Assembly: GCA_947623455.1 (NCBI GenBank)
Contig: OX392538.1
Location: 1,798,001 to 1,862,000, forward strand
Direction of reading: 5' to 3'
DNA: 64,000 nt
Source: Mimachlamys varia
Taxonomy: Eukaryota; Mollusca; Bivalvia; Pectinida; Pectinidae
The notes under the pieces were generated by a model, which had not been told where the DNA came from, did no database searches, and saw nothing but the letters and a program-made list of their open reading frames with translations. Numbering within the stretch: position 1 is the stretch's first letter; every line of letters begins with the position of its first letter. Position numbers and translations under genes: made by a program. Shown here one piece after another: positions 27,201 to 42,200 of this stretch.

Positions 27201-30200
27201 TTATTTCCACCTGTTATATTTTCTTATTATACAATTATTTCCACCTGTTATATTTTCTTATTATACAATTATTTCCACCTGTTATATTTTCTTATTATAC
27301 AATTATTTCCACCTGTTATATTTTCTTATTATACAATTATTTCCACCTGTTATATTTTCTTATTATACAATTATTTCTCAGAAGATCTTGCACTCACTAC
27401 CTTCATCTTATGATACATTTAGTTTTTTTTTTTTAGTTTTTTTTTTCATCTTCACGTAACATCATGTATAATTCCATATTATTCCAGACATAACATATTA
27501 CAATTTCCAACATGTACATGTATATATTTTTGATCCCATTACTTTATCTTCAACTTTGACCCAATTACTCTACCCTGTTCTCATCTTCACTGTACAAATT
27601 ATAGCAGGCTTCATTGAACTTGTCTTTTTCTCATTGGCATTAAGTTTGTTTTTGACCTTAGTGTACTTCCATCTGAATGTAAACTTTAACCTTTAATTAC
27701 CTTCTATCTCTGGAGCATTTTGACCCTATGACCTTAGTCTACCTCCATCTGAATGTTAACTCTAACCTTTAATTACCTCACATCTATGGAGTATTTTTTA
27801 CCCCATGACCTTAGTCTACCTTCATCTGATTGTAAACTTTGACCTTACCCTCCATCTCGGCCTGTTTCTCGCGTTGCTCCAGCTCCTCGCGGAGGAAGCC
27901 CTTGTCCAGTAGAGCGGTCATGTACCGCAGGAAGGTACTGATCTCCTGTATCCCGGGGGCCACCTGGTTAGACTGGGCGGCACTGTGTCCCACGTCTGTC
28001 AGCAGGGCGGGGCAGCACTCCTGTCTGAGGAACCGGAGGGTGGGGCCGAACACATCCCGCACCATGTCCTCCCAAATCTTCACCCTGTATCAGATCAACA
28101 CTATCAGATTAACACTTATATCCTTCTACTCCCAAACCTTCACCCTGTATCAGATCAACACTATCAGATTAACACTTATATCCTTCTACTCCCAAACCTT
28201 CACCCTGTATCAGATCAGATCTTATATACTATTACTGACCTTAATGAGTTGTCTGTGTCATATTACCATATCTAAATTATCATTCATTGTTAGTTTAAAT
28301 ATTATAACTTCTAGCTAAGTAATAGTATCAACACTTTTAAAGAAACTGAGATTTCCCAGTCAACTTCAGTGAAAAATTTAATCTTATTTTATAATTCAAG
28401 ATGTATTTATGTTTTAGAATTTCTCTATGACTTACACAGTAGAAGTGATGACCCAGCGACTCTTGGCCGTCTTTAACCAGCGGTCAAACAGCGACTTCCA
28501 CTGGACTGTGTCCTGACTGAAGTGGAGGATAGAACAGCGGGAGACTGTCGCAGGCGACGCCTCGGTCAGGTCACTGGTCTCGAACATCAGGGCTGTAGTG
28601 TCTGTCAAACAAAAACATTTATCACGTAAAGTCACTGGTCTTCAAACTAAGGGATATTGCATATTTATAAAGGGTATAAAAGATTATTATGAAAACAGTA
28701 GTCAATTAATACAAACTGTCCTCTGTACACACAACAAAACTTTTTGTATCAGGTGAACACTCCACGAGAGGTAAATCCTTCTGCAATATCAGTGACATTA
28801 TACCTTGAAGGTGGATACCCCCACTGTTGGGAGTAGATCTAGTGTGTATCAGTGATATTATACCTTGAAGGTGGATACCCCCACTGTTGGGAGTAGATCT
28901 AGTGTGTATCAGTGATATTATACCTTGAAGGTGGATACCCCCACTGTTGGGAGTAGATCTAGTGTATATCAGTGACATTATACCTTGAAGGTGGATACTC
29001 CCACTGTTGGGAGTAGATCTAGTGTGTATCAGTGATATTATACCTTGGAGGTGGATACCCCCACTGTTTGGAGTAGATAGTTTCTTCTCCTCGTCAAACA
29101 GTGTGTTGAGGCTGTCAGCCCAGATAGGGTGCATCACACCGTCAAGGACGATCCAGCGAAGCAGGACGGACGGGATCTCCTGTTGTCCCTTGTTCTTCCG
29201 ATCCTTGACTGATGTGATGTAGGACTTGACAGCATCCGATAGGAAGCTGCTATCCGCAAGTAACTTAGGGAACAGTCCTCCATACCACATCCCTTCCTTA
29301 AAGTATCCAAGGAGCTGGAGGGACGACAGTAGTAAATCAATCAGGTGTTTCATGTAGAAAGAGATTTATATAACAAATATCATATCTGACATCTAGGCAC
29401 AACTACCCAATATTCAGATTATCACGTATCATTTAAAAAAAAATCTTTTTTTTGAGGCATTTAACAGATGTTATTCAATGTCATAACAAGAGGCCAAATG
29501 GGCCTACATCTCTCACCTGCTATCTTTATCTCTCACTTGAAACCAACCTTAAAGTGGCCTTAAATCTATAACGGCAAGACATTCGAAAGAACATGTTAAG
29601 ATCTAAACATATTTGGCCCCTGTGACCTTGAAAGTAAAACAAGGTAGTTTTCATTCGTAAAATTTGTATAGCTCCTTCCAAGGAAGCTACCAGCCAAATA
29701 TCATGCTTCTAGGCCTTTAAGTTAATCAGAAGAAATCACTTAAAGGTTTTAACAGTTTGACCACTGTAACCTACAATACAGGTCAAGGTAATTTCTTTTT
29801 TTTTCAAATTTTCTTGGGCTTTATTCAAGTGGAAGGGCTGTAATTAAGACAGAACTTACCTGACTTGGTGGGAATGCTGTAAGGGACAGACGGATGATAT
29901 CTACTTTGGGGTGTTCAGTGGAGACAGAACTTACCTGACTTGGTGGGAATGCCGTAGGGGACAGACAGATGATGTCTATTTTGGGGTGTTCAGTGGAGAC
30001 AGAACTTACCTGACTTGGTGGGAATGCCGTAGGGGACAGACAGATGATGTCTACTTTGGGGTGTTCAGTGGAGACAGAACTTACCTGACTTGGTGGGAAT
30101 GCAGTAGTGGACAGACGGATGATGTCTACTTTGGGGTGTTCAGTGGAGACAGAACTTACCTGACTTGGTGGGAATGCCGTAGGGGGACAGACAGATGATG

Positions 30201-33200
30201 TCTACTTTGGGGTGTTCAGTGGAGACAGAACTTACCTGACTTGGTGGGAATGCTGTAGGGGACAGACGGATGATGTCTACTTTGGGGTGTTCAGTGGAGA
30301 CAGAACTTACCTGACTTGGTGGGAATGCTGTAGGGGACAGACAGATGATGTCTACTTTGGGGTGATCAGTGGAGACAGAACTTACCTGACTTGGTGGGAA
30401 TGCCGTAGGGGACAGACGGATGATGTCTACTTTGGGGTGTTCAGTGGAGACAGAACTTACCTGACTTGGTGGGAATGCCGTAGGGGACAGACGGATGATG
30501 TCTACTTTAGGGTGTTCAGCGTGATCCTTCGGACGCGACGCCTGTAATTCCTGCATGGCGTCAGACACCTTCCCCAACAGCCTCGACATCCTCCGCAGTT
30601 TCTTGGTAGTTTTCTTCTCTGGAATTTGTTTCTCCATTTCTTCCAGTATCTACAGAGAAATGATCAGTCACAGGTTCAGTGATCGCTCGTACGATATACA
30701 GAGAAACGATCAGTAACAGGTTCAGTGATCGCCCGTACGACATACAGAGAAACGATCAGTAACAGGTTCAGTGATCGCCCGTACGATATACAGAAAATCA
30801 TGTTCTTATAAGTAACAAACAATATGTCTCACCTGGTTTTTTGAAGTAATTAATTAACAATAATCTCATTAACAGACACTGTATTACAGACCTTAACATC
30901 AATAGATTTAAATGTAACACACAACAAGTATTATCATAATCATCACAAGAAATTTATTCCAAACTATTTCATTAAAACATGTTAATATAAAAAGACCTTA
31001 AAAATCTTATTTCATTGGACTTTTGTTTTTATGTTGTTATAGAGGTTTTTTCATTTAAACCAAAAATAAAAAAAAGTCAAAAAGTCAATATTATACTATA
31101 TCCTTTGAGGTTAACATTCTATGTACTATATCCTATGAAGTATAACATTGTGCAGTGCAGTATAAGAAGCGTGTAACCTGTCCGGTCTAAGAGAAGTATA
31201 AAGCTATAGCCCACTACCCTAATACTTACCGGTATGTTTACCACTCAGGGTAGTTACCCAGGCAGGTAAAATGACATCACTGAACCTATAGCTTGAGACT
31301 TGGCATAATACATCTTATTTGTGTTTTTTACCTGTATTTTAGCAAAAATCAAAGTGTGACGGACACCGGATGTAGGGGTGGGCAAATACACTCAAGTTAA
31401 CAGGGATGGGATACAGTGTAAAGATATTACAAACGGGGGAGGACAAGACTAGGCTGATAAAGTTATAGCTTATAAGTACAGGCCTTTACTGTACAGGACT
31501 AGCACATCTATAGCATACTCTCACTGTGATATATCTATAGCTTATAAGTACAGGCCTTTACTGTACAGGACTAGTACATCTATAGAATACTCTCCCTGTG
31601 ATATATCTATAGGTTATAAGTACAGGCCTATACTGTACAGGACTAGCACATCTATAGCATACTCTCCCTGTGATATATCTATAGCTTATAAGTACAGACC
31701 TTTACTGTACAGGACTAGCACATCTATAGCATACTCTCTCTGTGATATAGCTATAGGTTATAAGTACAGACCTTTACTGTACAGGACTAGCACATCTATA
31801 GCATACTCTCCCTGTGATATATCTATAGCTTATAAGTACAGACCTTTACTGTACAGGACTAGCACATCTATAGCATACTCTCTCTGTGATATAGCTATAG
31901 GTTATAAGTACAGGTCTTTACTGTACAGGGCTAGCACATCTATAGTATACTCTCACTGTGATATATCTATAGCTTATAAGTACAGGCCTTTACTGTACAG
32001 GACTAGCACATCTATAGCATACTCTCCCTGTGATATATCTATAGCTTATAAGTACAGGTCTTTACTGTACAGGGCTAGCACATCTATAGTATACTCTCCC
32101 TGTGATATATCTATAGGTTATAAGTACAGGCCTTTACTGTACAGGGCTAGCACATCTATAGTATACTCTCCCTGTGATATAGCTATAGGTTAGAAGTACA
32201 GGCCTTTACCTTATAGGACTAGCACATCTATAGTATACTCTCACTGTGATATATCTATAGGTTATAAGTACAGGCCTTTACTGTACAGGACTAGCACATC
32301 TATAGCATACTCTCCCTGTGATATATCTATAGCTTATAAGTACAGGTCTTTACTGTACAGGGCTAGCACATCTATAGTATACTCTCCCTGTGATATATCT
32401 ATAGGTTATAAGTACAGGCCTTTACTGTACAGGACTAGCACATCTATAGCATACTCTCCCTGTGATATATCTATAGCTTATAAGTACAGGTCTTTACTGT
32501 ACAGGGCTAGCACATCTATAGTATACTCTCCCTGTGATATATCTATAGGTTATAAGTACAGGCCTTTACTGTACAGGGCTAGCACATCTATAGTATACTC
32601 TCCCTGTGATATAGCTATAGGTTATAAGTACAGGCCTTTACCTTATAGGACTAGCACATCTATAGTATACTCTCCCTGTGATATAGCTATAGGTTATAAG
32701 TACAGACCTTTACTGTACAGGACTAGCACATCTATAGTATACTCTCCCTGTGATATATCTATAGCTTATAAGTACAGGCCTATACTGTACAGGACTAGCA
32801 CATCTATAGAATACTCTCCCTGTGATATACCTATAGCTTATAAGTACAGGCCTTTACTGTACAGGACTAGCACATCTATAGCATACTCTCACTGTGATAT
32901 ATCTATAGGTTATAAGTACAGGCCTTTACTGTACAGGACTAGCACATCTATAGAATACTCTCCCTGTGATATACCTATAGCTTATAAGTACAGGCCTTTA
33001 CTGTACAGGACTAGCACATCTATAGTATACTCTCACTGTGATATATCTATAGGTTATAAGTACAGGCCTTTACTGTACAGGACTAGCACATCTATAGCAT
33101 ACTCTCCCTGTGATATAGCTATAGGTTATAAGTACAGGCCTTTACTGTACAGGACTAGAACATCTATCGCATACTCTCCCTGTGATAAAGCTATAGGTTA

Positions 33201-36200
33201 TAAGTACAGGCCTTTACTGTACAGGACTAGCACATCTATAGCATACTCTCCCTGTGATATAGCTATAGGTTATAAGTACAGGTCTTTACTGTACAGGACT
33301 AGCACATCTATAGCATACTCTCACTGTGATATATCTATAGCTTATAAGTACAGGCCTATACTGTACAGGACTAGCACATCTATAGAATACTCTCCCTGTG
33401 ATATATCTATAGGTTATAAGTACAGGCCTATACTGTACAGGACTAGCACATCTATAGCATACTCTCCCTGTGATATATCTATAGGTTATAAGTACATGCC
33501 TTTACTGTACAGGACTAGCACATCTATAGCATACTCTCCCTGTGATATATCTATAGCTTATAAGTACAGGCCTTTACTGTACAGGACTAGCACATCTATA
33601 GTATACTCTCCCTGTGATATAGCTATAGGTTATAAGTACAGGCCTATACTGTACAGGACTAGCACATCTATAGCATACTCTCCCTGTGATATATCTATAG
33701 GTTATAAGTACAGGCCTATACTGTACAGGACTAGCACATCTATAGTATACTCTCCCTGTGATATAGCTATAGGTTATAAGTACAGGTCTTTACTGTACAG
33801 GGCTAGAACATCTATAGCATACTCTCCCTGTGATATAGCTATAGGTTATAAGTACAGGCCTTTACTGTAGAGGACTAGCACATCTATAGCATACTCTCCC
33901 TGTGATATATCTATAGCTTATAAGTACAAGCCTTTACTGTACAGGACTAGCACATCTATAGCATACTCTCCCTGTGATATATCTATAGCTTATAAGTACA
34001 GGCCTTTACCATATAGGACTAGCACATCTATAGTATACTCTCCCTGTGATATAGCTATAGGTTAGAAGTACAGGTCTTTACTGTACAGGGCTAGCACATC
34101 TATAGCATACTCTCCCTGTGATATATCTATAGCTTATAGGTACAGGCCTTTACTGTACAGAACTATCACATCTATAGCATACTCTCCCTGTGATATAGCT
34201 ATAGGTTATAAGTACAGACCTTTACTGTACAGGACTAGCACATCTATAGCATACTCTCACTGTGATATAGCTATAGCTTATAAGTACAGGCCTTTACCTT
34301 ATAGGACTAGCAGATCTATAGCATACTCTCCCTGTGATATATCTATAGGTTATAAGTTCAGGCCTTTACCTTATAGGACTAGCACATCTATAGCATACTC
34401 TCCCTGTGATATATCTATAGGTTATAAGTACAGGTCTTTACTGTAAAGGACTAGAACATCTATAGTATACTCTCCCTGTGATATATCTATAGGTTATAAG
34501 TACAGGCCTTTATTGTACAGGACTAGCACATCTATAGCATACTCTCCCTGTGATATAGCTATAGCTTATAAGTACAGGCCTTTACTGTACAGGACTAGCA
34601 CATCTATAGCATACTCTCACTGTGATATAGCTATAGCTTATAAGTACAGGCCTTTACTGTACAGGACTAGCACATCTATAGTATACTCTCACTGTAATAT
34701 ATCTATAGCTTATAAGTACAGGCCTTTACTGTACAGGGCTAGCACATCTATAGTATACTCTCCCTGTGATATAGCTATAGCTTATAAGTACAGGCCTTTA
34801 CTGTACAGGGCTAGCACATCTATAGTATACTCTCACTGTGATATATCTATAGGTTATAAGTACAGGCCTTTACTGTACAGGACTAGCACATCTATAGTAT
34901 ACTCTCCCTGTGATATATCTATAGGTTATAAGTACAGGCCTTTACTGTACAGGACTAGCACATCTACAGAATACTCTCCCTGTGATATATCTATAGGTTA
35001 TAAGTACAGGCCTTTACTGTACAGGACTAGCACATCTATAGTATACTCTCCCTGTGATATATCTATAGGTTATAAGTACAGGCCTTTACTGTACAGGACT
35101 AGCACATCTACAGAATACTCTCCCTGTGATATATCTATAGCTTATAAGTACAGGCCTTTACTGTACAGGACTAGCACATCTATAGTATACTCTCACTGTG
35201 ATATATCTATAGGTTATAAGTACAGGCCTTTACTGTACAGGACTAGCACATCTATAGTATACTCTCCCTGTGATATAGCTATAGGTTATAAGTACAGGCC
35301 TTTACTGTACAGGACTAGCACATCTATAGCATACTCTCCCTGTGATATATCTATAGCTTATAAGTACAGGCCTTTACTGTACAGGACTAGCACATCTATA
35401 GAATACTCTCCCTGTGATATACCTATAGCTTATAAGTACAGGCCTTTACCTTATAGGACTAGCACATCTATAGTATACTCTCCCTGTGATATAGCTATAG
35501 GTTATAAGTACAGGCCTTTACTGTACAGGACTAGCACATCTATAGCATACTCTCCCTGTGATATATCTATAGCTTATAAGTACAGGCCTTTACTGTACAG
35601 GACTAGCACATCTATAGAATACTCTCCCTGTGATATACCTATAGCTTATAAGTACAGGCCTTTACCTTATAGGACTAGCACATCTATAGTATACTCTCCC
35701 TGTGATATAGCTATAGGTTATAAGTACAGGCCTTTACTGTACAGGGCTAGCACATCTATAGTATACTCTCCCTGTGATATATCTATAGCTTATAAGTACA
35801 GGCCTTTACTGTACAGGACTAGCACATCTATAGTATACTCTCACTGTGATATATCTATAGGTTATAAGTACAGGCCTTTACTGTACAGGACTAGCACATC
35901 TATAGAATACTCTCCCTGTGATATACCTATAGCTTATAAGTACAGGCCTTTACTGTACAGGACTAGCACATCTATAGTATACTCTCACTGTGATATATCT
36001 ATAGGTTATAAGTACAGGCCTTTACTGTACAGGACTAGCACATCTATAGAATACTCTCCCTGTGATATACCTATAGCTTATAAGTACAGGCCTTTACTGT
36101 ACAGGACTAGCACATCTATAGTATACTCTCACTGTGATATATCTATAGGTTATAAGTACAGGCCTTTACTGTACAGGACTAGCACATCTATAGCATACTC

Positions 36201-39200
36201 TCCCTGTGATATAGCTATAGGTTATAAGTACAGGCCTTTACTGTACAGGACTAGAACATCTATCGCATACTCTCCCTGTGATAAAGCTATAGGTTATAAG
36301 TACAGGCCTTTACTGTACAGGACTAGCACATCTATAGCATACTCTCCCTGTGATATAGCTATAGGTTATAAGTACAGGTCTTTACTGTACAGGACTAGCA
36401 CATCTATAGCATACTCTCACTGTGATATATCTATAGCTTATAAGTACAGGCCTATACTGTACAGGACTAGCACATCTATAGAATACTCTCCCTGTGATAT
36501 ATCTATAGGTTATAAGTACAGGCCTATACTGTACAGGACTAGCACATCTATAGCATACTCTCCCTGTGATATATCTATAGGTTATAAGTACATGCCTTTA
36601 CTGTACAGGACTAGCACATCTATAGCATACTCTCCCTGTGATATATCTATAGCTTATAAGTACAGGCCTTTACTGTACAGGACTAGCACATCTATAGTAT
36701 ACTCTCCCTGTGATATAGCTATAGGTTATAAGTACAGGCCTATACTGTACAGGACTAGCACATCTATAGCATACTCTCCCTGTGATATATCTATAGGTTA
36801 TAAGTACAGGCCTATACTGTACAGGACTAGCACATCTATAGTATACTCTCCCTGTGATATAGCTATAGGTTATAAGTACAGGTCTTTACTGTACAGGGCT
36901 AGAACATCTATAGCATACTCTCCCTGTGATATATCTATAGCTTATAGGTACAGGCCTTTACTGTACAGAACTATCACATCTATAGTATACTCTCCCTGTG
37001 ATATAGCTATAGGTTATAAGTACAGACCTTTACTGTACAGGACTAGCACATCTATAGCATACTCTCCCTGTGATATATCTATAGCTTATAAGTACAGGCC
37101 TTTACCTTATAGGACTAGCAGATCTATAGCATACTCTCCCTGTGATATATCTATAGGTTATAAGTTCAGGCCTTTACCTTATAGGACTAGCACATCTATA
37201 GCATACTCTCCCTGTGATATATCTATAGGTTATAAGTACAGGTCTTTACTGTAAAGGACTAGAACATCTATAGTATACTCTCCCTGTGATATATCTATAG
37301 GTTATAAGTACAGGCCTTTATTGTACAGGACTAGCACATCTATAGCATACTCTCCCTGTGATATAGCTATAGCTTATAAGTACAGGCCTTTACTGTACAG
37401 GACTAGCACATCTATAGCATACTCTCACTGTGATATAGCTATAGCTTATAAGTACAGGCCTTTACTGTACAGGACTAGCACATCTATAGTATACTCTCAC
37501 TGTAATATATCTATAGCTTATAAGTACAGGCCTTTACTGTACAGGGCTAGCACATCTATAGTATACTCTCCCTGTGATATAGCTATAGCTTATAAGTACA
37601 GGCCTTTACTGTACAGGGCTAGCACATCTATAGTATACTCTCACTGTGATATATCTATAGGTTATAAGTACAGGCCTTTACTGTACAGGACTAGCACATC
37701 TATAGTATACTCTCCCTTTGATATATCTATAGGTTATAAGTACAGGCCTTTACTGTACAGGACTAGCACATCTACAGAATACTCTCCCTGTGATATATCT
37801 ATAGGTTATAAGTACAGGCCTTTACTGTACAGGACTAGCACATCTATAGTATACTCTCCCTGTGATATATCTATAGGTTATAAGTACAGGCCTTTACTGT
37901 ACAGGACTAGCACATCTACAGAATACTCTCCCTGTGATATATCTATAGCTTATAAGTACAGGCCTTTACTGTACAGGACTAGCACATCTATAGTATACTC
38001 TCACTGTGATATATCTATAGGTTATAAGTACAGGCCTTTACTGTACAGGACTAGCACATCTATAGTATACTCTCCCTGTGATATAGCTATAGGTTATAAG
38101 TACAGGCCTTTACTGTACAGGACTAGCACATCTATAGCATACTCTCCCTGTGATATATCTATAGCTTATAAGTACAGGCCTTTACTGTACAGGACTAGCA
38201 CATCTATAGAATACTCTCCCTGTGATATACCTATAGCTTATAAGTACAGGCCTTTACCTTATAGGACTAGCACATCTATAGTATACTCTCCCTGTGATAT
38301 AGCTATAGGTTATAAGTACAGGCCTTTACTGTACAGGACTAGCATATCTATAGCATACTCTCCCTGTGATATATCTATAGCTTATAAGTACAGGCCTTTA
38401 CTGTACAGGACTAGCACATCTATAGAATACTCTCCCTGTGATATACCTATAGCTTATAAGTACAGGCCTTTACCTTATAGGACTAGCACATCTATAGTAT
38501 ACTCTCCCTGTGATATAGCTATAGGTTATAAGTACAGGCCTTTACTGTACAGGGCTAGCACATCTATAGTATACTCTCCCTGTGATATATCTATAGCTTA
38601 TAAGTACAGGCCTTTACTGTACAGGACTAGCACATCTATAGTATACTCTCACTGTGATATATCTATAGGTTATAAGTACAGGCCTTTACTGTACAGGACT
38701 AGCACATCTATAGTATACTCTCCCTGTGATATAGCTATAGCTTATAAGTACAGGCCTTTACTGTACAGGACTAGCACATCTATAGTACACTCTCCCTGTG
38801 ATATAGCTATAGGTTATAAGTACAGGCCTTTACTGTACAGGACTAGCACATCTATAGTATACTCTCACTGTGATATATCTATAGGTTATAAGTACAGGCC
38901 TTTACTGTACAGGACTAGCACATCTATAGCATACTCTCCCTGTGATATATCTATAGGTTATAAGTACAGGCCTTTACTGTACAGGACTAGAACATCTATC
39001 GCATACTCTCCCTGTGATAAAGCTATAGGTTATAAGTACAGGCCTTTACTGTACAGGACTAGCACATCTATAGCATACTCTCCCTGTGATATAGCTATAG
39101 GTTATAAGTACAGGTCTTTACTGTACAGGACTAGCACATCTATAGCATACTCTCACTGTGATATATCTATAGCTTATAAGTACAGGCCTATACTGTACAG

Positions 39201-42200
39201 GACTAGTACATCTATAGAATACTCTCCCTGTGATATATCTATAGGTTATAAGTACAGGCCTATACTGTACAGGACTAGCACATCTATAGCATACTCTCCC
39301 TGTGATATATCTATAGCTTATAAGTACAGGCCTTTACCATATAGGACTAGCACATCTATAGTATACTCTCCCTGTGATATAGCTATAGGTTAGAAGTACA
39401 GGTCTTTACTGTACAGGGCTAGAACATCTATAGCATACTCTCCCTGTGATATAGCTATAGCTTATAGGTACAGGCCTTTACTGTACAGAACTAGCACATC
39501 TATAGCATACTCTCCCTGTGATATATCTATAGCTTATAGGTACAGGCCTTTACTGTACAGAACTATCACATCTATAGCATACTCTCCCTGTGATATAGCT
39601 ATAGGTTATAAGTACAGACCTTTACTGTACAGGACTAGCACATCTATAGTATACTCTCCCTGTGATATAGCTATAGCTTATAAGTTCAGGCCTTTACCTT
39701 ATAGGACTAGCACATCTATAGCATACTCTCCCTGTGATATATCTATAGGTTATAAGTACAGGTCTTTACTGTAAAGGACTAGAACATCTATAGTATACTC
39801 TCCCTGTGATATATCTATAGGTTATAAGTACAGGCCTTTATTGTACAGGACTAGCACATCTATAGCATACTCTCCCTGTGATATAGCTATAGCTTATAAG
39901 TACAGGCCTTTACTGTACAGGACTAGCACATCTATAGCATACTCTCACTGTGATATATCTATAGGTTATAAGTACAGGCCTTTACTGTACAGGACTAGCA
40001 CATCTATAGCATACTCTCACTGTGATATATCTATAGGTTATAAGTACAGGCCTTTACTGTACAGGACTAGCACATCTATAGCATACTCTCACTGTGATAT
40101 ATCTATAGCTTATAAGTACAGGCCTTTACCTTATAGGACTAGCAGATCTATAGCATACTCTCCCTGTGATATATCTATAGGTTATAAGTACAGGCCTTTA
40201 CTGTAGAAGACTAGCACATCTATAGTATACTCTCCCTGTGATATATCTATAGGTTATAAGTACAGGCCTATACTGTACAGGACTAGAACATCTATAGTAT
40301 ACTCTCACTGTGATATAGCTATAGCTTATAAGTACAGGCCTTTACCTTATAGGACTAGCACATCTATAGCATACTCTCCCTGTGATATAGCTATAGCTTA
40401 TAAGTACAGGCCTTTACTGTACAGGACTAGCACATCTATAGTATACTCTCCCTGTGATATAGCTATAGCTTATAAGTACAGGCCTTTACTGTACAGGACT
40501 AGCACATCTATAGTATACTCTCCCTGTGATATAGCTATAGCTTATAAGTACAGGCCTTTACCTTATAGGACTAGCAGATCTATGGCATACTCTCCCTGTG
40601 ATATATCTATAGGTTATAAGTACAGGCCTTTACTGTACAGGACTAGCACATCTATAGCATACTCTCCCTGTGATATATCTATAGGTTATAAGTACAGGCC
40701 TTTACTGTGAAGGACTAGCACATCTATAGCATACTCTCCCTGTGATATAGCTATAGCTTATTGTGAGGCTGTGTGATAAGCCAAAGCCTTTACCATACAG
40801 GACTAGCACATCTAGAGCATACCATTATACAACAATGACGAGGTATACATTAAACTACATAGCATATTTAAGAATCTCCAACCACTTCCAACAAGGTGCT
40901 ATATAGTGCGACTACTAACAGCATGCAGTGAAATATAAAATAAAATGGTGTTAAATGTGCAGGTGTGGAATACCTCCTCCTCCCCCTCGTTGTCTGCTAG
41001 TTCTCCAGGATCCTCCTCCTCCTCATCCTACAGTAACACATTGTACATGTAAACTGTGACCTTGACCTCACACACATTTTACATGTAAACTGTGACCTTG
41101 ACCTCACTCACATTGTACATGTAAACTGTGACCTTGACCTCACACACATTATGTTAACTGTGACCTTGATTTCACACACATTGTACATGTAAATTGTGAC
41201 CTTAACTTCACACACATTGTACATGTAAACTGTGACCTTGACCTTGCACACATGATGTAAATTGTGACCTTAACCTCACACACATTGTACATGTAAACTG
41301 TGACCTTGAATTTGCACACATTGTATATGTAAAATGTGACCTTGTACTCATTCCTATTATTCAGGTACAGTGACCTTGACCTCTCACAAAATGCATACAG
41401 TGACTTCACACACACTGCTCATCTACACAATGACCTTGACCTTGTTCACAGTTTATATTTACATAATTGTACCTCTGAACCTTGTTTTATACACGATTGA
41501 TAGACATGTTTTAATATATGATAAAGATTATCCTTAACCAGAGAGCCTTACCCGTAGTTTCTTTTTCTGCTTGCCCTGTATGACGAAGTCTGTGTTGAGT
41601 TCATCCTTGGAGTGATCGGGGGCAAACAGGAGGTAGTTGAGTCTGTTGTAGGCCCGGCCCAGTGTTGTAGAGCATGTGGTCTTACCACTGCCTGCTGGTC
41701 CACACAGGATCACACTCTTCTTCATCTGGAGGGCATTGTTCAACTGTAGGATCTGTGGATGCACAAGGATTAAAATATATCAAGAGGAATTTACTGTACA
41801 AACGAAAAAATATAGAATTAATAACATCAGATCGCATAAATAACCGTGGGTTTTCTCCGGTTTCCTTCCACAATAAGACCCCCTCATGGGCTTACATCCG
41901 GGTCAACAAGAGTGATTTAATAAAGTTAGATAACTTGTTTCATAATTGTTGTAAAATAAATAAAGTTTATATTTATATATATATAACTAGAAATGTCTGT
42001 GAGACATAAATGCCCCCTTACCCCATATGAAAAAAGTTCTTCATGCTTATTATGTATGCGAAGTTTGATGACAATCAGATCAGTAGTTATTTAAATAAGC
42101 TGGTTACATTACCATTGGACGAGACGGGACGGGACGGTACAGACATGGTAATACTATATGCCCCCCCATTTCATGGCGGGGCATAAAAATAACCAAATCA

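Noticed and set aside
26960..27436. 158-codon plus-strand ORF with FPPVIFSYYT repeats
   Set aside because: An artefact of a 33-bp AT-rich intronic repeat.
34513..39393. Long plus-strand ORFs of 913 and 690 codons (a YRTSTSIxYSPCDI repeat protein)
   Set aside because: They are one open frame of the 72-bp intronic minisatellite, whose length is a multiple of 3. There is no start context, unique domain or end, and they lie inside a dynein intron on the opposite strand.
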